A stretch of 64,000 nucleotides of DNA, from contig NC_135558.1 in NCBI RefSeq assembly GCF_964340395.1, forward strand, positions 2,154,501 to 2,218,500. The letters are read 5' to 3'. The notes under the pieces are model-generated. The model saw only the letters and a list, made by a program, of their open reading frames with translations, did no database searches and was not told where the DNA came from. Shown here piece after piece: positions 12,351 to 25,689 of this stretch. The position numbers and the translations under genes are program-made. How positions within the stretch are numbered: position 1 is the first letter of the stretch; each line of letters begins with the position of its first letter. Origin of the DNA: Glandiceps talaboti (Eukaryota > Hemichordata > Enteropneusta > Spengelidae).

Positions 12351-15290
12351 TGTTAACATGTAAGAGTATAAGGAAGTAAAAGTGCAGTACAATACACTAT
12401 GAAGTATGAAGTACAAATTAAATACCCATGAGTACCCACAATGGTACTGATCACATGACATGGGGTCCTGTTATATTAAATATATTTATCCCAATTTCTG
12501 TAAAAAATCATACTGTGTTCAAGGAATGATCAATGCCCTCATTTGCATATCATTTGCATATATTAATACTAGTAGTAAATACTAGTGTCACATTGGTTAT
12601 ATAAATTGACACTTGTGAGTGAAAACTTGTCTATCAAAAACTATTTTAATTTTAATTCTCATTCTCTTGTATCATAGCTGTTACGTTACATGTTTGACAT
12701 CACAAATTAAATTTTATACTTTGTAATATATATTGTAATAAATGTTTTGACATAGCTGTCATTTCATATTTTTGACACAAATTAAAATTAATACATTGCA
12801 ACACATATTGTTATGAATATTTGACTAGCTGTCATTTCATATTTTTCATTTTATATTATTGCAACATGACACATTCTATTATAACCTTTGCTATGATAAA
12901 TGTTCAACAGATATGTTGTATAATATTATATTATCTTAATTAAAATGTTCACTTTCAATCCATGTATGTTTATGATAGATATTCAATATAAGTTTCAACT
13001 TCACAAATTCATATTTTCAACCTTTAGTACTATGGACAGATATTCAATATATGTTGTCACAAGTCAAAGTTGTGACTTTTGACCAAAAGTATAAATTTTC
13101 AATCTTGATGCTTTTACCAGAAACAATATATCTATCATATTAATGTCACCCATGTATTTTGAGAAATTTGTCATCAGCACTGAAGATTTTGTGGTATTTC
13201 TGACCCAAATATATTAATGCCATTAGAATATTAGTTGTGTGTAAGTAATCAAGGTATACTTAAAAAACTCAACAGTAACTTTATTAAGATTGACAAAAAA
13301 TGGCAAAGTAATTAAGTTGATTGATTATTATTCCTTTGAGTTAAAGTCTTGTCAGATTGTCTGAATGATTTAGATTGACATTCACAGTTGTCAGATTGTG
13401 CAACCATAAATCGATAGTATTCTTCAAAAATTAGCAGATTTTTTGCCAATTTTTTTCAAAACTTAGTTTTAGTGCTATTTTGTTCTGGTGTGTGTGTCAA
13501 GTAGAATGTCGACATAAAAAATGACTCTTTCCTGAATTTTATTTTAGGAGTATTTAACATTTTTTTGGTTAAAATCTGAAATTATTTTATGATTAGTAAT
13601 TTCCAGAGTATATAAATTTATGCCACAATTTCTATTGAAGTCATGAGCACGTACTATAAATTTGTAAAAAAACAAAACTTTATAACAAAAAAAAGTAAAT
13701 TTTTAAATTTTAGAGTAAGCATTATCTTTTCATCTTGACTATAACTTCAGTCTTAGAGATTGATACAATTTTTTCATTGTATGGTCTTTTAACCCCAGAC
13801 TTTTATTTTGTCTTTGTTAGTGTAGAAATCCGTCTAAAATTTAGTACACATATAACTTTTAACATCACTTTGTGTTTCCTTCCATCCTAGTTTGAAGACA
13901 AGTGGCAATTTTTCAATTTCATGAATGACGTAAACTGTTAATCCCAACCCTTTCCTTTTTGAGATCTCTTTCTTATATTACATTATCACACTAAATCTGA
14001 CTTCTACTATATTAGATAATCCAATATATCTATTTATATTAAACATTTTCTTGTTGCACTAGCAACAAATTCACTGTACTATGGTGCATTAGTTTTCTAT
14101 TCATTACACCTGCCTGTGTAACATACGTAAAGTCCGACATTATATGAGGCAGTCTTATGTATCGCATGTATATGTTTGATGTATATATGAAAACTTACGA
14201 CATCAAAATCATGGATTTACTGCAGTATTATTAACAAATCTTTAGTCATTACATTTTAGTTTAGTTTATCAATATTTTTCATCTACCCTTCAGGTTTCAA
14301 ATACCCTCCAGGTTTGTGTATTATTAAATTTGAAAGTCGTTCAATATTCCTGTCGCCAACTGTATATGTATTATTACAGTATCAGTATCATATGGACAGT
14401 GTAGCAATCTGCAGTTTGAATCAGATCCTAATGCCAAGTTTGATTGTATCAATGTCTTCAGGATCAATGTACATATTATGACAGAACCCCATGACATCTG
14501 AGAATAAGTGTGGCCTACTCAGTGTATTTGCTTGAGTGCTTGCAGTGTTCTCTGCCTTCAGTTACTTGATGTAGAATTTATCGTACATGTGTGCATTGTG
14601 GACCAATGGTCTTCAGTTAGTTGATAGAGAAACCCTGAAATAAATGTCTCATACTTACAACTATGGCAACAACACTAGGTTGTCTATGCAAATGAAACAA
14701 AATACAAATTATTGTATTAATATTGCTTTACATTAAAACAGATTCTTAAAAATTCAGTTAAAAGTGATTACAAATAGCATAATGGTCAAATTCAGTTTAC
14801 TACTAATATTAAGGTAACTTTAGAGTTTCAATATTGGCGACAGGATTTTTTTTCACATCTCATTATTTTTAAAGGAATTATACCAATAACAGTACAGACA
14901 ATGATGGCATGCACACACATAACAAGTTACATTTTATCTGACTGTAACAAATAAACATGAATCTTCTTTGTGTCATCCAACAGTGATGTTTATTTGTGTT
15001 CACGTTGTAAAGATAAAATGTGTGGGCAATATCAATGTCAATTTATCAATTTAAAAAAAGTGTGAGCTGTCGAAAACATTATTTATACTCTAAAGTTATT
15101 TTATTTTGGTAGAAGGTCTTCAAAGGCAAGGTGAATATTACAACTACCCTGATGGGATCTGTATAGCCGTAGTCTGTTAGATACAGACATTCGTTCCACG
15201 CTCAGCTAGTGACTTAGAAGCCTGATAGTGATAGGGCTGAATAGCATGATGTATCTCACAGCCTACCGTATATAGCTGGTATTGTCATAA
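12351..15290. other. AT-rich non-coding
   Basis: At about 12,655-12,850 there is a weak threefold repeat (AGCTGTCATTTCATATTTTT). I found no coding signal on either strand. Confidence 0.55.
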
Positions 15291-15295
15291 ATACA

Positions 15296-15545
15296 TTAAG
15301 CGAGTTTTATAAGCCCTCTAGGCAAGCTGCTGTCTGGCATCTCTATACAACACTCAATAACATGTGTATGATATGACAAAACCAGCTTCACTTCCTGAAC
15401 TCAGCCAGTTCAACTAATTCAACCGTTTCATAAGAATACAAGCCAGTTTTGAACGTTAGGGAAACTGCTGCCTGGCATCTCTTGTGTAAAGAGAGTGATG
15501 TTTTTCTTGATAACATATGCATGATATGACAAAACCAGATTCAAT
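15296..15545. repeat. ~120-bp diverged tandem duplication
   Basis: Two copies sharing CTGCTGNCTGGCATCTCT and ATGATATGACAAAACCAG (about 15,300-15,400 and 15,426-15,545). Confidence 0.8.
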
Positions 15546-15549
15546 AGTG

Positions 15550-16920
15550 GTCATTATGGATGAGGATTGGGTATTTATTTCAGATTTTCAATTTATATAA
15601 CAATTTCATCATGGCTTCCTATTTGAAAAATCAATGTGAAACAATGTTGACAAAGTCTGTGTTTGTAACTCAAAATATTGCAAAAGATTAATAAATGTGT
15701 AACATATTTGTTAATGTACATAACAATTCATAATCATACTTTAACTTTCTGAATGACTTAAAAAATGATAATTTAAAGTCAGAAGGAAACTCTGAACCAT
15801 TTATTTATCAAAAGGTCCATAATTTAAACAATAAATGATAATTTTCAGGTCAGCGTCTTACAATCAGTCATGTGATGTTGTGCCAATCCTACCATAGAGG
15901 GCGTAGATTTTTTAATTTATTATTTCACCAGCGTGAAGAAATGTAGGGTCAGTTGGCTCATGAGAAATAAAGTGCTGCCTTTATCAAAAAATGAAAGTTT
16001 GAACATTTGAGATGTTGAAGAGGACACGTACACTCTAGAAAGCAATATCAGCAGTGGAATTTGTTATCTAAATTTAATGTATTAATGGAATAGTGAAGAG
16101 CAGGAAACACTACTATCTACAACATCTATCATTAGATAAAAAATGGATTGAATGTACAATGAAATTACTATGTACTTCCTTGATTGAATTTTATGATAAC
16201 ATTATGTCAGATTGCTAGATACAACAGAACACAAATCACTAACCATATCTTAAATTGATATTGATGTTTTTCGACCAATCAAAACATACTCTTTATTCAG
16301 CTTATTTACATATTTTATTGAGTGAATTAGATTTGTTTGCATGTGAATGTAATTGAACTTCTTGCAAAAAAAAAAGATGGCTGAGATGTAAACGTAATTG
16401 AAGATACAACCCATTTTTGTACTCATAATATTTGCATACATATTTCATCAAATTATCACAGAAGGGGTATTCTGACCTATAATTTAAAACCCAGCATCAT
16501 ATCAAAACCTTCTAGAATTTCCTTTAGTAAGTCCATTAGAAATTCATTCACTGAACAAAAACAAAAGGGTGACATCTGCAGCCATAACTAATGTGATGTC
16601 ACCCACATACCGGTATCAATTTATTAGTTTGTATAAGAATTGTTATGACTACAGTTATTGAGGATTATACCCAGTAATACCGGATTTATTTATTTATTTA
16701 TTTATCTATTTTGTATTTAATATTTGTTTTATTCTACTCTCTAATTCTTTTACCTTAATTCTAACATTATAACTTTAGACTTTAATGTTTGAGGGATTTG
16801 ACTTGACTAGCATTATTCTATATTTCTGACTCCTATTACTCACCATTCAACCTTTGTATACTTTACATCTTGAATTTATATAAAAATTGAAAAGAGTTAA
16901 AAAAAAACTACTTACTTATT
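15550..16920. other. Non-coding, no gene seen
   Basis: AT-rich. A short TTTA microsatellite at about 16,684-16,705. Confidence 0.6.
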
Positions 16921-17021
16921 GGTTTGCTCACTCACACAGTAGTTTGTTTACTCACTGATTTACTTGCTTGCTTATTTGCTCGCTAATGTACTTTAACTTA
17001 TTCACGTACTTATTTGCCTAC

Positions 17022-17310
17022 TGACTGACTGACTGACTGACTGACTGACTGACAGTCTTGCTCGCTTGCTCGCTCACTCGCTCGCTTGCTCACTCACTCA
17101 CTCACTCACTCACTCACTCACTCACTCACTCACTCACTCCCCATCCACCCACCCTCCCTCCCACTCACTCACTCACTCACTCACTCACTCACTCACTCAC
17201 TCACTCACTCACTCACTCACTCACTCACTCACTCACTCACTCACTCAATCACTCACTCAATCACTCAATCACTCACTCACTCACTCACTCACTCACTCAC
17301 TCACTCACCC
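17022..17310. repeat. (GACT)n then (CACT)n microsatellite
   Basis: A GACT tract at 17,025-17,053, then a long CACT tract with a CCCACCCTCCC interruption. The three open frames here, rich in Ser, Leu, Thr and His, are simple-repeat artefacts. Confidence 0.97.
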
Positions 17311-17319
17311 CTAAAATAT

Positions 17320-20040
17320 TGTTGACGGTTAACAAAAAGGTCAAAGGTCAGCCATTGTTTACATTGTGTGAATATAAAAGGTATTGATAACCAATGTAAC
17401 AAAGTTCCACAAACAGTTATTGAAAATATATCAAGTATTACAATAGAGGTTTTGGTATGTTGGCTCTTGTCATCACGTTTTACAGCTTTACTTGTGCTAT
17501 TGTGGCAATTTTTAACTTGACATCATTTTCTTTCACGTTTTACTCTCTATCAACACTTACTTTAAATCTGATAATAATTTCTCTACACTTCTACAACTTT
17601 TGGTTTATACATGCAATATATATTTAAATTTGTGTTGTTTCTTGAACAATAAACATTTCACATTTTATTTACATCATTATGAAACAACTGGTTTTTTCAA
17701 TTTTTTGTTTGTCCAGCAAAGGACAATTAATACACCCTAACTCTTGCACCAACTATTTAGTACAGTAGATAGTTAATTATTTGTTCTTGATCTAAAAGTC
17801 TTCATTCAATGTATGCATTTTTTAAATGTTTATTTATAACGAAATAAATATATGCATTTCTTCATTACATTGAGGTTAGTATTTGTTTGCCTTAGCCCAT
17901 GGTGTAGTTAAACTCATGATGTTAAATTTCATTGACTGGTCAGGTGTGATATAAAACATACAATAGCTAATTCAAATTACCGTACGCATCAGCGAGTGTT
18001 TTAAAATTAAGTTGTTAAAATTCCCATGACAGTGTATATTGGAAATAGTCTGTTTAGAACTGAAAGCAGTTCATTTCTATGCAGACACCTTGTATTTCAA
18101 ATAATACATATAGAGCAAAAGAAATCTCTGAAGCATACCAGAAACTTGGCTCAGAAAATCTTCTTATGTACGTAGAGAGATGTACATCTTTATTTGAAGA
18201 TTTCTGATTATTACAAAGCTTGAAATTGAATCTACTTTATTACACGAATGCTCACTCATGCACTGTTTTACTTAGTGTATATCTCACTGCTCATCATTCT
18301 TGCAAAGTGAATTATTACTGAAATACACCCCAAATAAATTGTTGTATTTTGGGGCCACGGCATTTTTCAGAAAGATATACATACTTGTGTCTACAACATC
18401 TCGTGTTATATAACAGTCAGAGATGTTGAGTCTCTCTGAATAATTAATTAATTTGAATAACAAGGGTGCAATTAAGCCTTCTTGTAATTTCTTGATTCCG
18501 GTTTAAATGAAAATCACATTGCTTCATTTTATGCTAATAATGGGTTGTTGTGGCGTAGAACAACCAGGGTATATAATCTATATTTTCTGTTCAAAGGCAA
18601 TAACTTGGCTTGTGTATGGTATCACAACTATTATCAATAATTAATAGATGTGTTAGACCAATACATTCACTGGTAAAGGTTAATACACAATATGCAAATT
18701 TTAATTTTGAATAATCATATATTCCGTGTATGATATGAAAACATGAACACATGTAATTATAAAAAATTTATCATGCACATTTCTATCAAAGAGATTTATA
18801 GAATCAGTGATATGAAAGTCAAACATGTCATATTTGTCGTTGAAAATCCTATTAAAATTGACATATTATGTATTTCCCAAAGGAGATAGCTGTATATGTA
18901 GTGTAATATGATATTTGATGTGTTATCCAGAACACAGCATTGCTATGCATACAGAAATCAAATGTATATCGTATATTGTTATTGGACCCAAAATTACATG
19001 CAATAGCTATATGTGTAAGGTCACCAACCCTTTCCCACTGTCCCCCCCCCCCCCCATTAAAAAAATGAAAACATTACCAAGTCAAGTAATCCTAAAAATT
19101 GAAAATGGTTTGTGTTTGTTTCTTAATTAATAATTAAAGAATAAATTATGTGATATTATTTCCTTCACAAAGGAAAATACCAATAAAATGCATTTGTTAA
19201 AGACACTATGAGAACTGGATGGTCTCAACAAAACTCAACTCAAGGGTTTCCAAAAGTTCGGACTAGACTTTGTCTTGTTAACAGAGAATCATCAGATCAG
19301 AGTAAGATTTAAGAGTGGAAGACAGGTATAGACAAAAGTATTATCATGTACCAAAACTTGGTTTTCCTCTATAGTTTGTGCCTGCGATCACAAGAAGACC
19401 TGGTTTAAAAAAAATCATTTTATCATTATTATCATCAACCAAAAAATTCTATTTTGTATTTCATATTGAGAACACGTAATGGCCCCACCGCACACTTCAG
19501 GCATTGATGTACAAGTGATCAACTGTGGTCTACATAATTAACCCATATCTTGGCCTTCGAAAGACGAGTAAAAAGTACAGTATAGTCTTACATGCAAGTA
19601 TCATAACTATTTCCTCATCAATCATACACTGTACAATTCGGATCAAATATTAGAACGTACAGCTGTTCATATTTTAAGAGACTTCGGAGATTACTTTGAT
19701 ATTTCAAATGTTTAGTACAGTCGAGTATTTATTGACTGCTTTTTATGAAATGCCAGAATTTAATGAGCTGTCACGCTGTCAGCTGCTATGCTACTCAGCT
19801 TTATAAAACATACTTTTACTTCATGTATGAACACTGACCTTTGCCTTTATTCATAATTTTATCAATGCATTATGTATTTAGCTGTTCAAGGCTTTCCTTT
19901 ATACTGGCCATGTCTAACAAATATCAAGTATGTACTTTAGAAACATTTCTCTCCCCTTTAGATATCCCAAAAGTTAAGCTTATGTATGTATGCTTGGTGT
20001 GTTATAACTCATGTTGGATGTATAACTAGAAAGATGGCTT
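17320..20040. other. Non-coding, no gene seen
   Basis: AT-rich. A pure C tract at about 19,043-19,055. No array or coding signal. Confidence 0.6.
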
Positions 20041-20520
20041 TATACATATGGCTCGGCTTTCATCTGGACAGGATACACTGGGCGTATACCTATAGACATT
20101 GGATGGGCTTTATAATATACATTGACTTGGCTTATATCCAGACATGGGTTATAATAACATGGGTGAAGGGCCTATATGTGGACTCAGCTTATACCTTGGC
20201 TGGGATTTTACCTAGATAAGGCTTATACCTGAACTGGGCTTATACCTAAACTGGGTTTATAACTGAACTAGGATTCTATGTAGTTGGGACCTATACTTGA
20301 ACTAGGGTTATACTTGAACTGGGTTTATACCTGAACTGGGTTTATAACTAAAGTGGGCTTATAACTGAAGTGGGCTTATAACTGAACTGGGCTTATAACT
20401 GAACTGGGCTTATAACTGAACTGGGATTCTATGTAGGTGGGATCTATACTTGAACTAGGCTTATACTTGAACTGGGCTTATACTTAGATTAGGCATATAC
20501 CTGAACAATATTGATGCATT
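20040..20520. repeat. ~20-bp degenerate minisatellite
   Basis: Units of the type GGGCTTATAACTGAACT. Homogeneous at 20,335-20,425 and fading out on both sides. Confidence 0.88.
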
Positions 20521-20529
20521 GACTGGGTT

Positions 20530-21460
20530 TATGCTGGGTCTTAGATTTTAACTTGCAATATATACACACACATTTTGGATTATATGTGGAGTAAATCTTA
20601 TATTTGAGAGGGGTTTTATAACTGAGATTGTGTACATAATTCAAATATTATAGTAAACTAAATCTCATTCTTACTGAGAGTTGTTAAACTGTCAATCAAA
20701 GTAATAATCTAGTTTAGTATAACTAAATTTAATTTCAACTTTATTGTTAATATTGACATCATATGATAATGTCGTGTTGATATATACATTTTATAACCGT
20801 GTACACTGTCTGCCTGCCAGTCATTCCAAATAAACTGGTCAATCTTTTGAATCTCTCTGAAAATATATCCTTTTTACATGTTGAAATGGTTCATTAAAAT
20901 TCAGATTGAGTTTTTAATAATTCATTTTATCATATCCTTTCAGTTATAAAAGTCCAAATTTTAGAATTCATAATTATTATGTGATTGAATTTAGAATTTT
21001 GAAAATAATTTCTAACTTTGAAATTGTATGCCATCAGCTGAAAATGTTTGTTAATACTCATAATTGCTTCTTTTTATATTATTAATTAATTATTCTTTAC
21101 TTTGTATTTTTTTATTATTTATATTTTATGATATCAATATTGTGGTCCAAATTTCAAAATACTTAAACTTAGGTTGAAGTATTGATCAAAAGTCACAAAA
21201 TGATTTCAAAATTATCAATTTTGAAAACTGAACTCATATTGATTAAATGCCAGATGGATACTATGAACTGTATGATTTATTAAGGGGTGCTGAATTTCAG
21301 TGATAAACAGTTTTTCACTTACACACAAGCTTGTGATTTTGTGAATCTTTCCACAAGTAAAGTTGTGTCCATTTATTATCTGGTCACTTAGATATTTTTT
21401 GGTCAAGTGAGAAAAAAAAATAACGTCACTCAGGTCAAGAGAAACAGGAATTAAAAGGGC
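20530..21460. other. AT-rich non-coding
   Basis: No feature seen. Confidence 0.6.
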
Positions 21461-21466
21461 CGCTGT

Positions 21467-22299
21467 AATGTACAGTCACTTAGTATGTATATGTATGGTG
21501 AGACAAGGCTAGTTTAATGTACAGTCACTTAGTATGTATATGTATGGTGAGACAAGGCTAGTTTAATGTACAGTCACTTAGTATGTATATGTATGGTGAG
21601 ACATGGCTAGTTTAATGTACAGTCACTTAGTATGTATATGTATGGTGAGACAAGGCTAGTTTAATGTACAGTCACTTAGTATGTATATGTATGGTGAGAC
21701 AAGGCTAGTTTAATGTACAGTCACTTAGTATGTATATGTATGGTGAGACATGGCTAGTTTAATGTACAGTCACTTAGTATGTATATGTATGGTGAGACAT
21801 GGCTAGTTTAATGTACAGTCACTTAGTATGTATATGTATGGTGAGACATGGCTAGTTTAATGTACAGTCACTTAGTATGTATATGTATGGTGAGACATGG
21901 CTAGTTTAATGTACAGTCACTTAGTATGTATATGTATGGTGAGACATGGCTAGTTTAATGTACAGTCACTTAGTATGTATATGTATGGTGAGACATGGCT
22001 AGTTTAATGTACAGTCACTTAGTATGTATATGTATGGTGAGACATGGCTAGTTTAATGTACAGTCACTTAGTATGTATATGTATGGTGAGACATGGCTAG
22101 TTTAATGTACAGTCACTTAGTATGTATATGTATGGTGAGACATGGCTAGTTTAATGTACAGTCACTTAGTATGTATATGTATGGTGAGACATGGCTAGTT
22201 TAATGTACAGTCACTTAGTATGTATATGTATGGTGAGACATGGCTAGTTTAATGTACAGTCACTTAGTATGTATATGTATGGTGAGACATGGCTAGTTT
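21467..22299. repeat. 49-bp tandem array, 17 units
   Basis: Exactly 17 units of AATGTACAGTCACTTAGTAT ... GAGACAAGGCTAGTTT. Apart from one A/T site (GACAAGG or GACATGG) the units look identical. Confidence 0.98.
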
Positions 22300-22309
22300 A
22301 ATGGAAAGA

Positions 22310-23480
22310 ATGTTGTCAGGATAAATTAAGACATGACTGGATCAGAATTTAAAATGACAGACGACGATATACTTCATGTAAATCCTCTCTTTGTCTCTCT
22401 AGAGACTTATCTATATTGACTAGCACCTGAGCAGACACTGACTGCACAATTTATGCATCAATCACTTTCCTCAGCCATTTTGTCTCTTCTTTAAATTCCA
22501 TAGTGCTAATTTTATCAGTTGGGCATAATGCCAAAGTTCAGTTCTACTGTTTTGTAGTTGTTGACCATCTTGTCAATTCTTCATACTTCATGCACACATT
22601 TAATACTAAAATTCAATTCTAATACGTCATCAGCCATTTGGTTTCTTAGCATTTACCAAAATCAAACTGTACAATTTATATTCTTTTGTGTTATGAAGAA
22701 TTTGATTAGACATTATCAAATGCAAAATTTATTCTGTTGCCAGACAAAATTCCATTCACATACTTCTACCGCATTGTTGTAGTTACAGATATTTATACTT
22801 AGATCTTTCAACTACTTTACTGCATTCATTGTTGCACATAATAAGGAGCTTAGTAAAATATATTTCCATCTTCACTAATTTGTAGTCATTTTAGATTAAA
22901 TCATATTTCTGATGCCAGTAAAAAGTAGGTCTTCAATAATGTTTACTCTACGCTACATTTTTGGAAATTAAACGTGATATGTGGATATGTGATTTAACAG
23001 TATTTGACTGAAATGTATGTTATAGGGGACTGGCAATGAATTGTATTGATTTCTTAGACATTTATTCTGTATCATGAAGCTATAAAGACATCTGTTTCTT
23101 TTTGCATTATATAGATGTACAATAATACATGATATAAAACAATCCATCTAATTCTAACAACTTGTGTTTGTGCTTTGTGTTTTCACAGAGTTAAGACTCA
23201 GAGTAATTGGAAGTGTGTCATGTGATTGTCCAGTTTTTGACAACCCCACCTCACATCCTTGCATTATAAAATGAGAGACTTTAAATTCTTATAGGTATTC
23301 CAGACTTCACATGAACCTGTGCATAGATTTATATACTCTCTAGTATGGCCTGAAAGAACTCTGTAATACAGCATACATGCTATTGAAATCATGTCTGAAT
23401 GGCCCATTGTGATGAATGAAAAGCAAAGACTTAATACGACTGACAGTTTAGTGGAAATAAAAATTGTAGTAAAGAATAGT
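22310..23480. other. Non-coding, no feature seen
   Basis: AT-rich. No array or coding signal. Confidence 0.6.
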
Positions 23481-23487
23481 TAACATA

Positions 23488-23708
23488 CGGCTATCTTCAA
23501 TAACTAGACATATTTGGTGCTGTGTGACAGTTACTGAAGGCAAATTTCCTGTAAAGGTGACAGCAATTAAAGTATGGCTATCTTCAATAGCTAGACATAG
23601 TTGACACTGTGTGACAGTTACTGAAGGCAAATGTCATCAATTAAAGTATTGCTATCTTCAATAACTAGATATAATTGGCACTGTGTGACAGTTACTGAAG
23701 GCAAATGG
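23488..23708. repeat. ~75-85-bp repeat, three units
   Basis: Each has GGCTATCTTCAATAACTAGA (or a close variant) and TGTGTGACAGTTACTGAAGG. Confidence 0.92.
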
Positions 23709-23719
23709 TAATAAATTGT

Positions 23720-25030
23720 ATTCATTTTGGATTTCCAATTAAAAAAATTAACTACTTTAGATAGCATACACTAGGAAAATTTTACAACCCTTGATGAGTG
23801 TTTTGGAATAACCCTCACTACCAGTACAATACAGCAATTGCCTGTGGTATTGTATATATCTATAGTGCCTCAGCTATTATTTGAATGTCTTGTACCCAAA
23901 CTATTACTAACATTAAGGACTTGAGATAACTTTAAGACAATGATTTTGACACAGACTCATCCTAGGTTGATAACTTAGTGTACAGCCAGAGTTATAGTAT
24001 TGATGTGTTTGCCAGGTCATTGTAAACGGTAGTTATCAAGTTGGACATCAATTAAAGTACAGTGTAATGTTATGCATAACTTAATTCATCAACGTTTACA
24101 CACGTAGACATATACTAAATGACTATTACACCATTCCTGTATAATGCTGCAATGACAATTTATCCAATTCTCAGTACCTGTAATAGCATTTTACCTTACA
24201 CTAGATAGTCAAAATAGAACAACAAAGTTAACTCATTCTCATGCACACATGCAGTTGTGTAGAGTGTGGAGCGGAAGTCGTGGTATCAACTAAAAAATCA
24301 AATAATTGATGTATTTTTTTATGATGCTTCTTGGTTCTAAATTCCTATGTCAGGTTATGAGAATAAACCAATTTAATCCTTCAAGGAGCATTGAGTTAAA
24401 AAAAATTACAGAAGGATTTAAATATTTCAATTGAAATACTGAGAGTTGACTTTGTTTATCCTATAAGGAAAATCATTTGATTGAAACGTGATGAATTCTA
24501 CTTCACATGCTACAAGCTCTCTTTGAATTCACAACATCAGTCATGTTCTGTTGAAGAAACAAATGTCTTGATTTACAAGGCTGTGAGTATACATTTGATC
24601 TGTAATTTGTTTGAAATGTCAAAAGAGAAACGTCTTGAGGGCATGTCTGCAATTACAATTGGTGATGAAAATCTGCCCAGTGTCAATAATCAGGCAGTGT
24701 GCGTGTATGAAGAGGATAAAAGTAGAAAACCTTGAAAAGTAGAGTTTCTTATCAATTGAAAATATACTCATTATCAATTCTGTCAGCATTTCACTTTGGA
24801 ACTGGAATCCTTCTCAGATGAGATCAGTAGAGTAGTTGGCTTGAGTTCTGATTTCATTAGATCTGAGTCCAGACTTTTGTAGGGTTTCTAAAGCTGAATT
24901 TTAATGAAATTGGAAAAAAATTGCATCAAGACGTTTTCCTAGTTTTTATTGTATAATGATATATTTAGAGTAGTTTCCAGTGTTACTTGTACTGAATCAG
25001 TAGATTGTAAAGCAAGAGAAATGTCACAGA
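23720..25030. other. Non-coding, no gene supported
   Basis: An 84-codon plus-strand frame at 24,481-24,735 looks more mixed in composition than its neighbours but has no recognised domain and no clear splice borders. Confidence 0.5.
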
Positions 25031-25039
25031 ATAATAAAT

Positions 25040-25675
25040 TTCCCCTTGGTTTAATAACTCATTAGATATGCGCTTTGAGGAACAGCTCATTATACATGTG
25101 CTATCTTGGAAGGAGGAAAAGTTCATTAGATATAAATTTTCTTGAAGGAACACCTTGTTAGATATGTGTTTTCTTGGAGGAACAGCTCATTAGATATACA
25201 TTTTCTTCAAGGAATAACTCATTAGATATGCGTTTTCTTTGAGGAACAATTAATGCATTTTCTTTTCTGAACAGCTGATATGAGAGTCATTGCATTCTCT
25301 GATAAACATGTCATTAGATAAAAGTAGGAATGACTGTTAGAAATGTATTTTTTTGGAGGGACAGCTCATTAAATGTACATTTTCTTCAAGGAACAGCTCA
25401 TTAGATATGCATTCTCTTTTGTTCTCAAATATGCGTTCTCTTGGAGGAATTACAGCTCATTCAATGATAATCAGCATAGGTTTTTTATGCATACTCTTTT
25501 ATAACATCTCATTAGATATATATGTTCTCTTTTAGGAACAGCTCATTAGATATGCATAATTCTCTTTGAGGAACAGCTCATTAGATATGCATTCTCTTTG
25601 AAGAACAGCTCATTAGATATGCATATTTCTCCTACGGGAACAGCTCATTAGATATGCATTCTCTTTGAGCTTATC
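25040..25675. repeat. ~35-60-bp degenerate minisatellite
   Basis: About 14 units around GAACAGCTCATTAGATATGC, best conserved at 25,530-25,665. Confidence 0.92.
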
Positions 25676-25689
25676 ATAATGGTGAATAA

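Noticed and set aside
17058-17387. Three overlapping frames rich in HSLT
   Set aside because: Translation of (CACT)n; no non-repeat domain.
21467-22299. Regular direct repeats reminiscent of a CRISPR array
   Set aside because: Units abut with no spacers, and the genome is eukaryotic.
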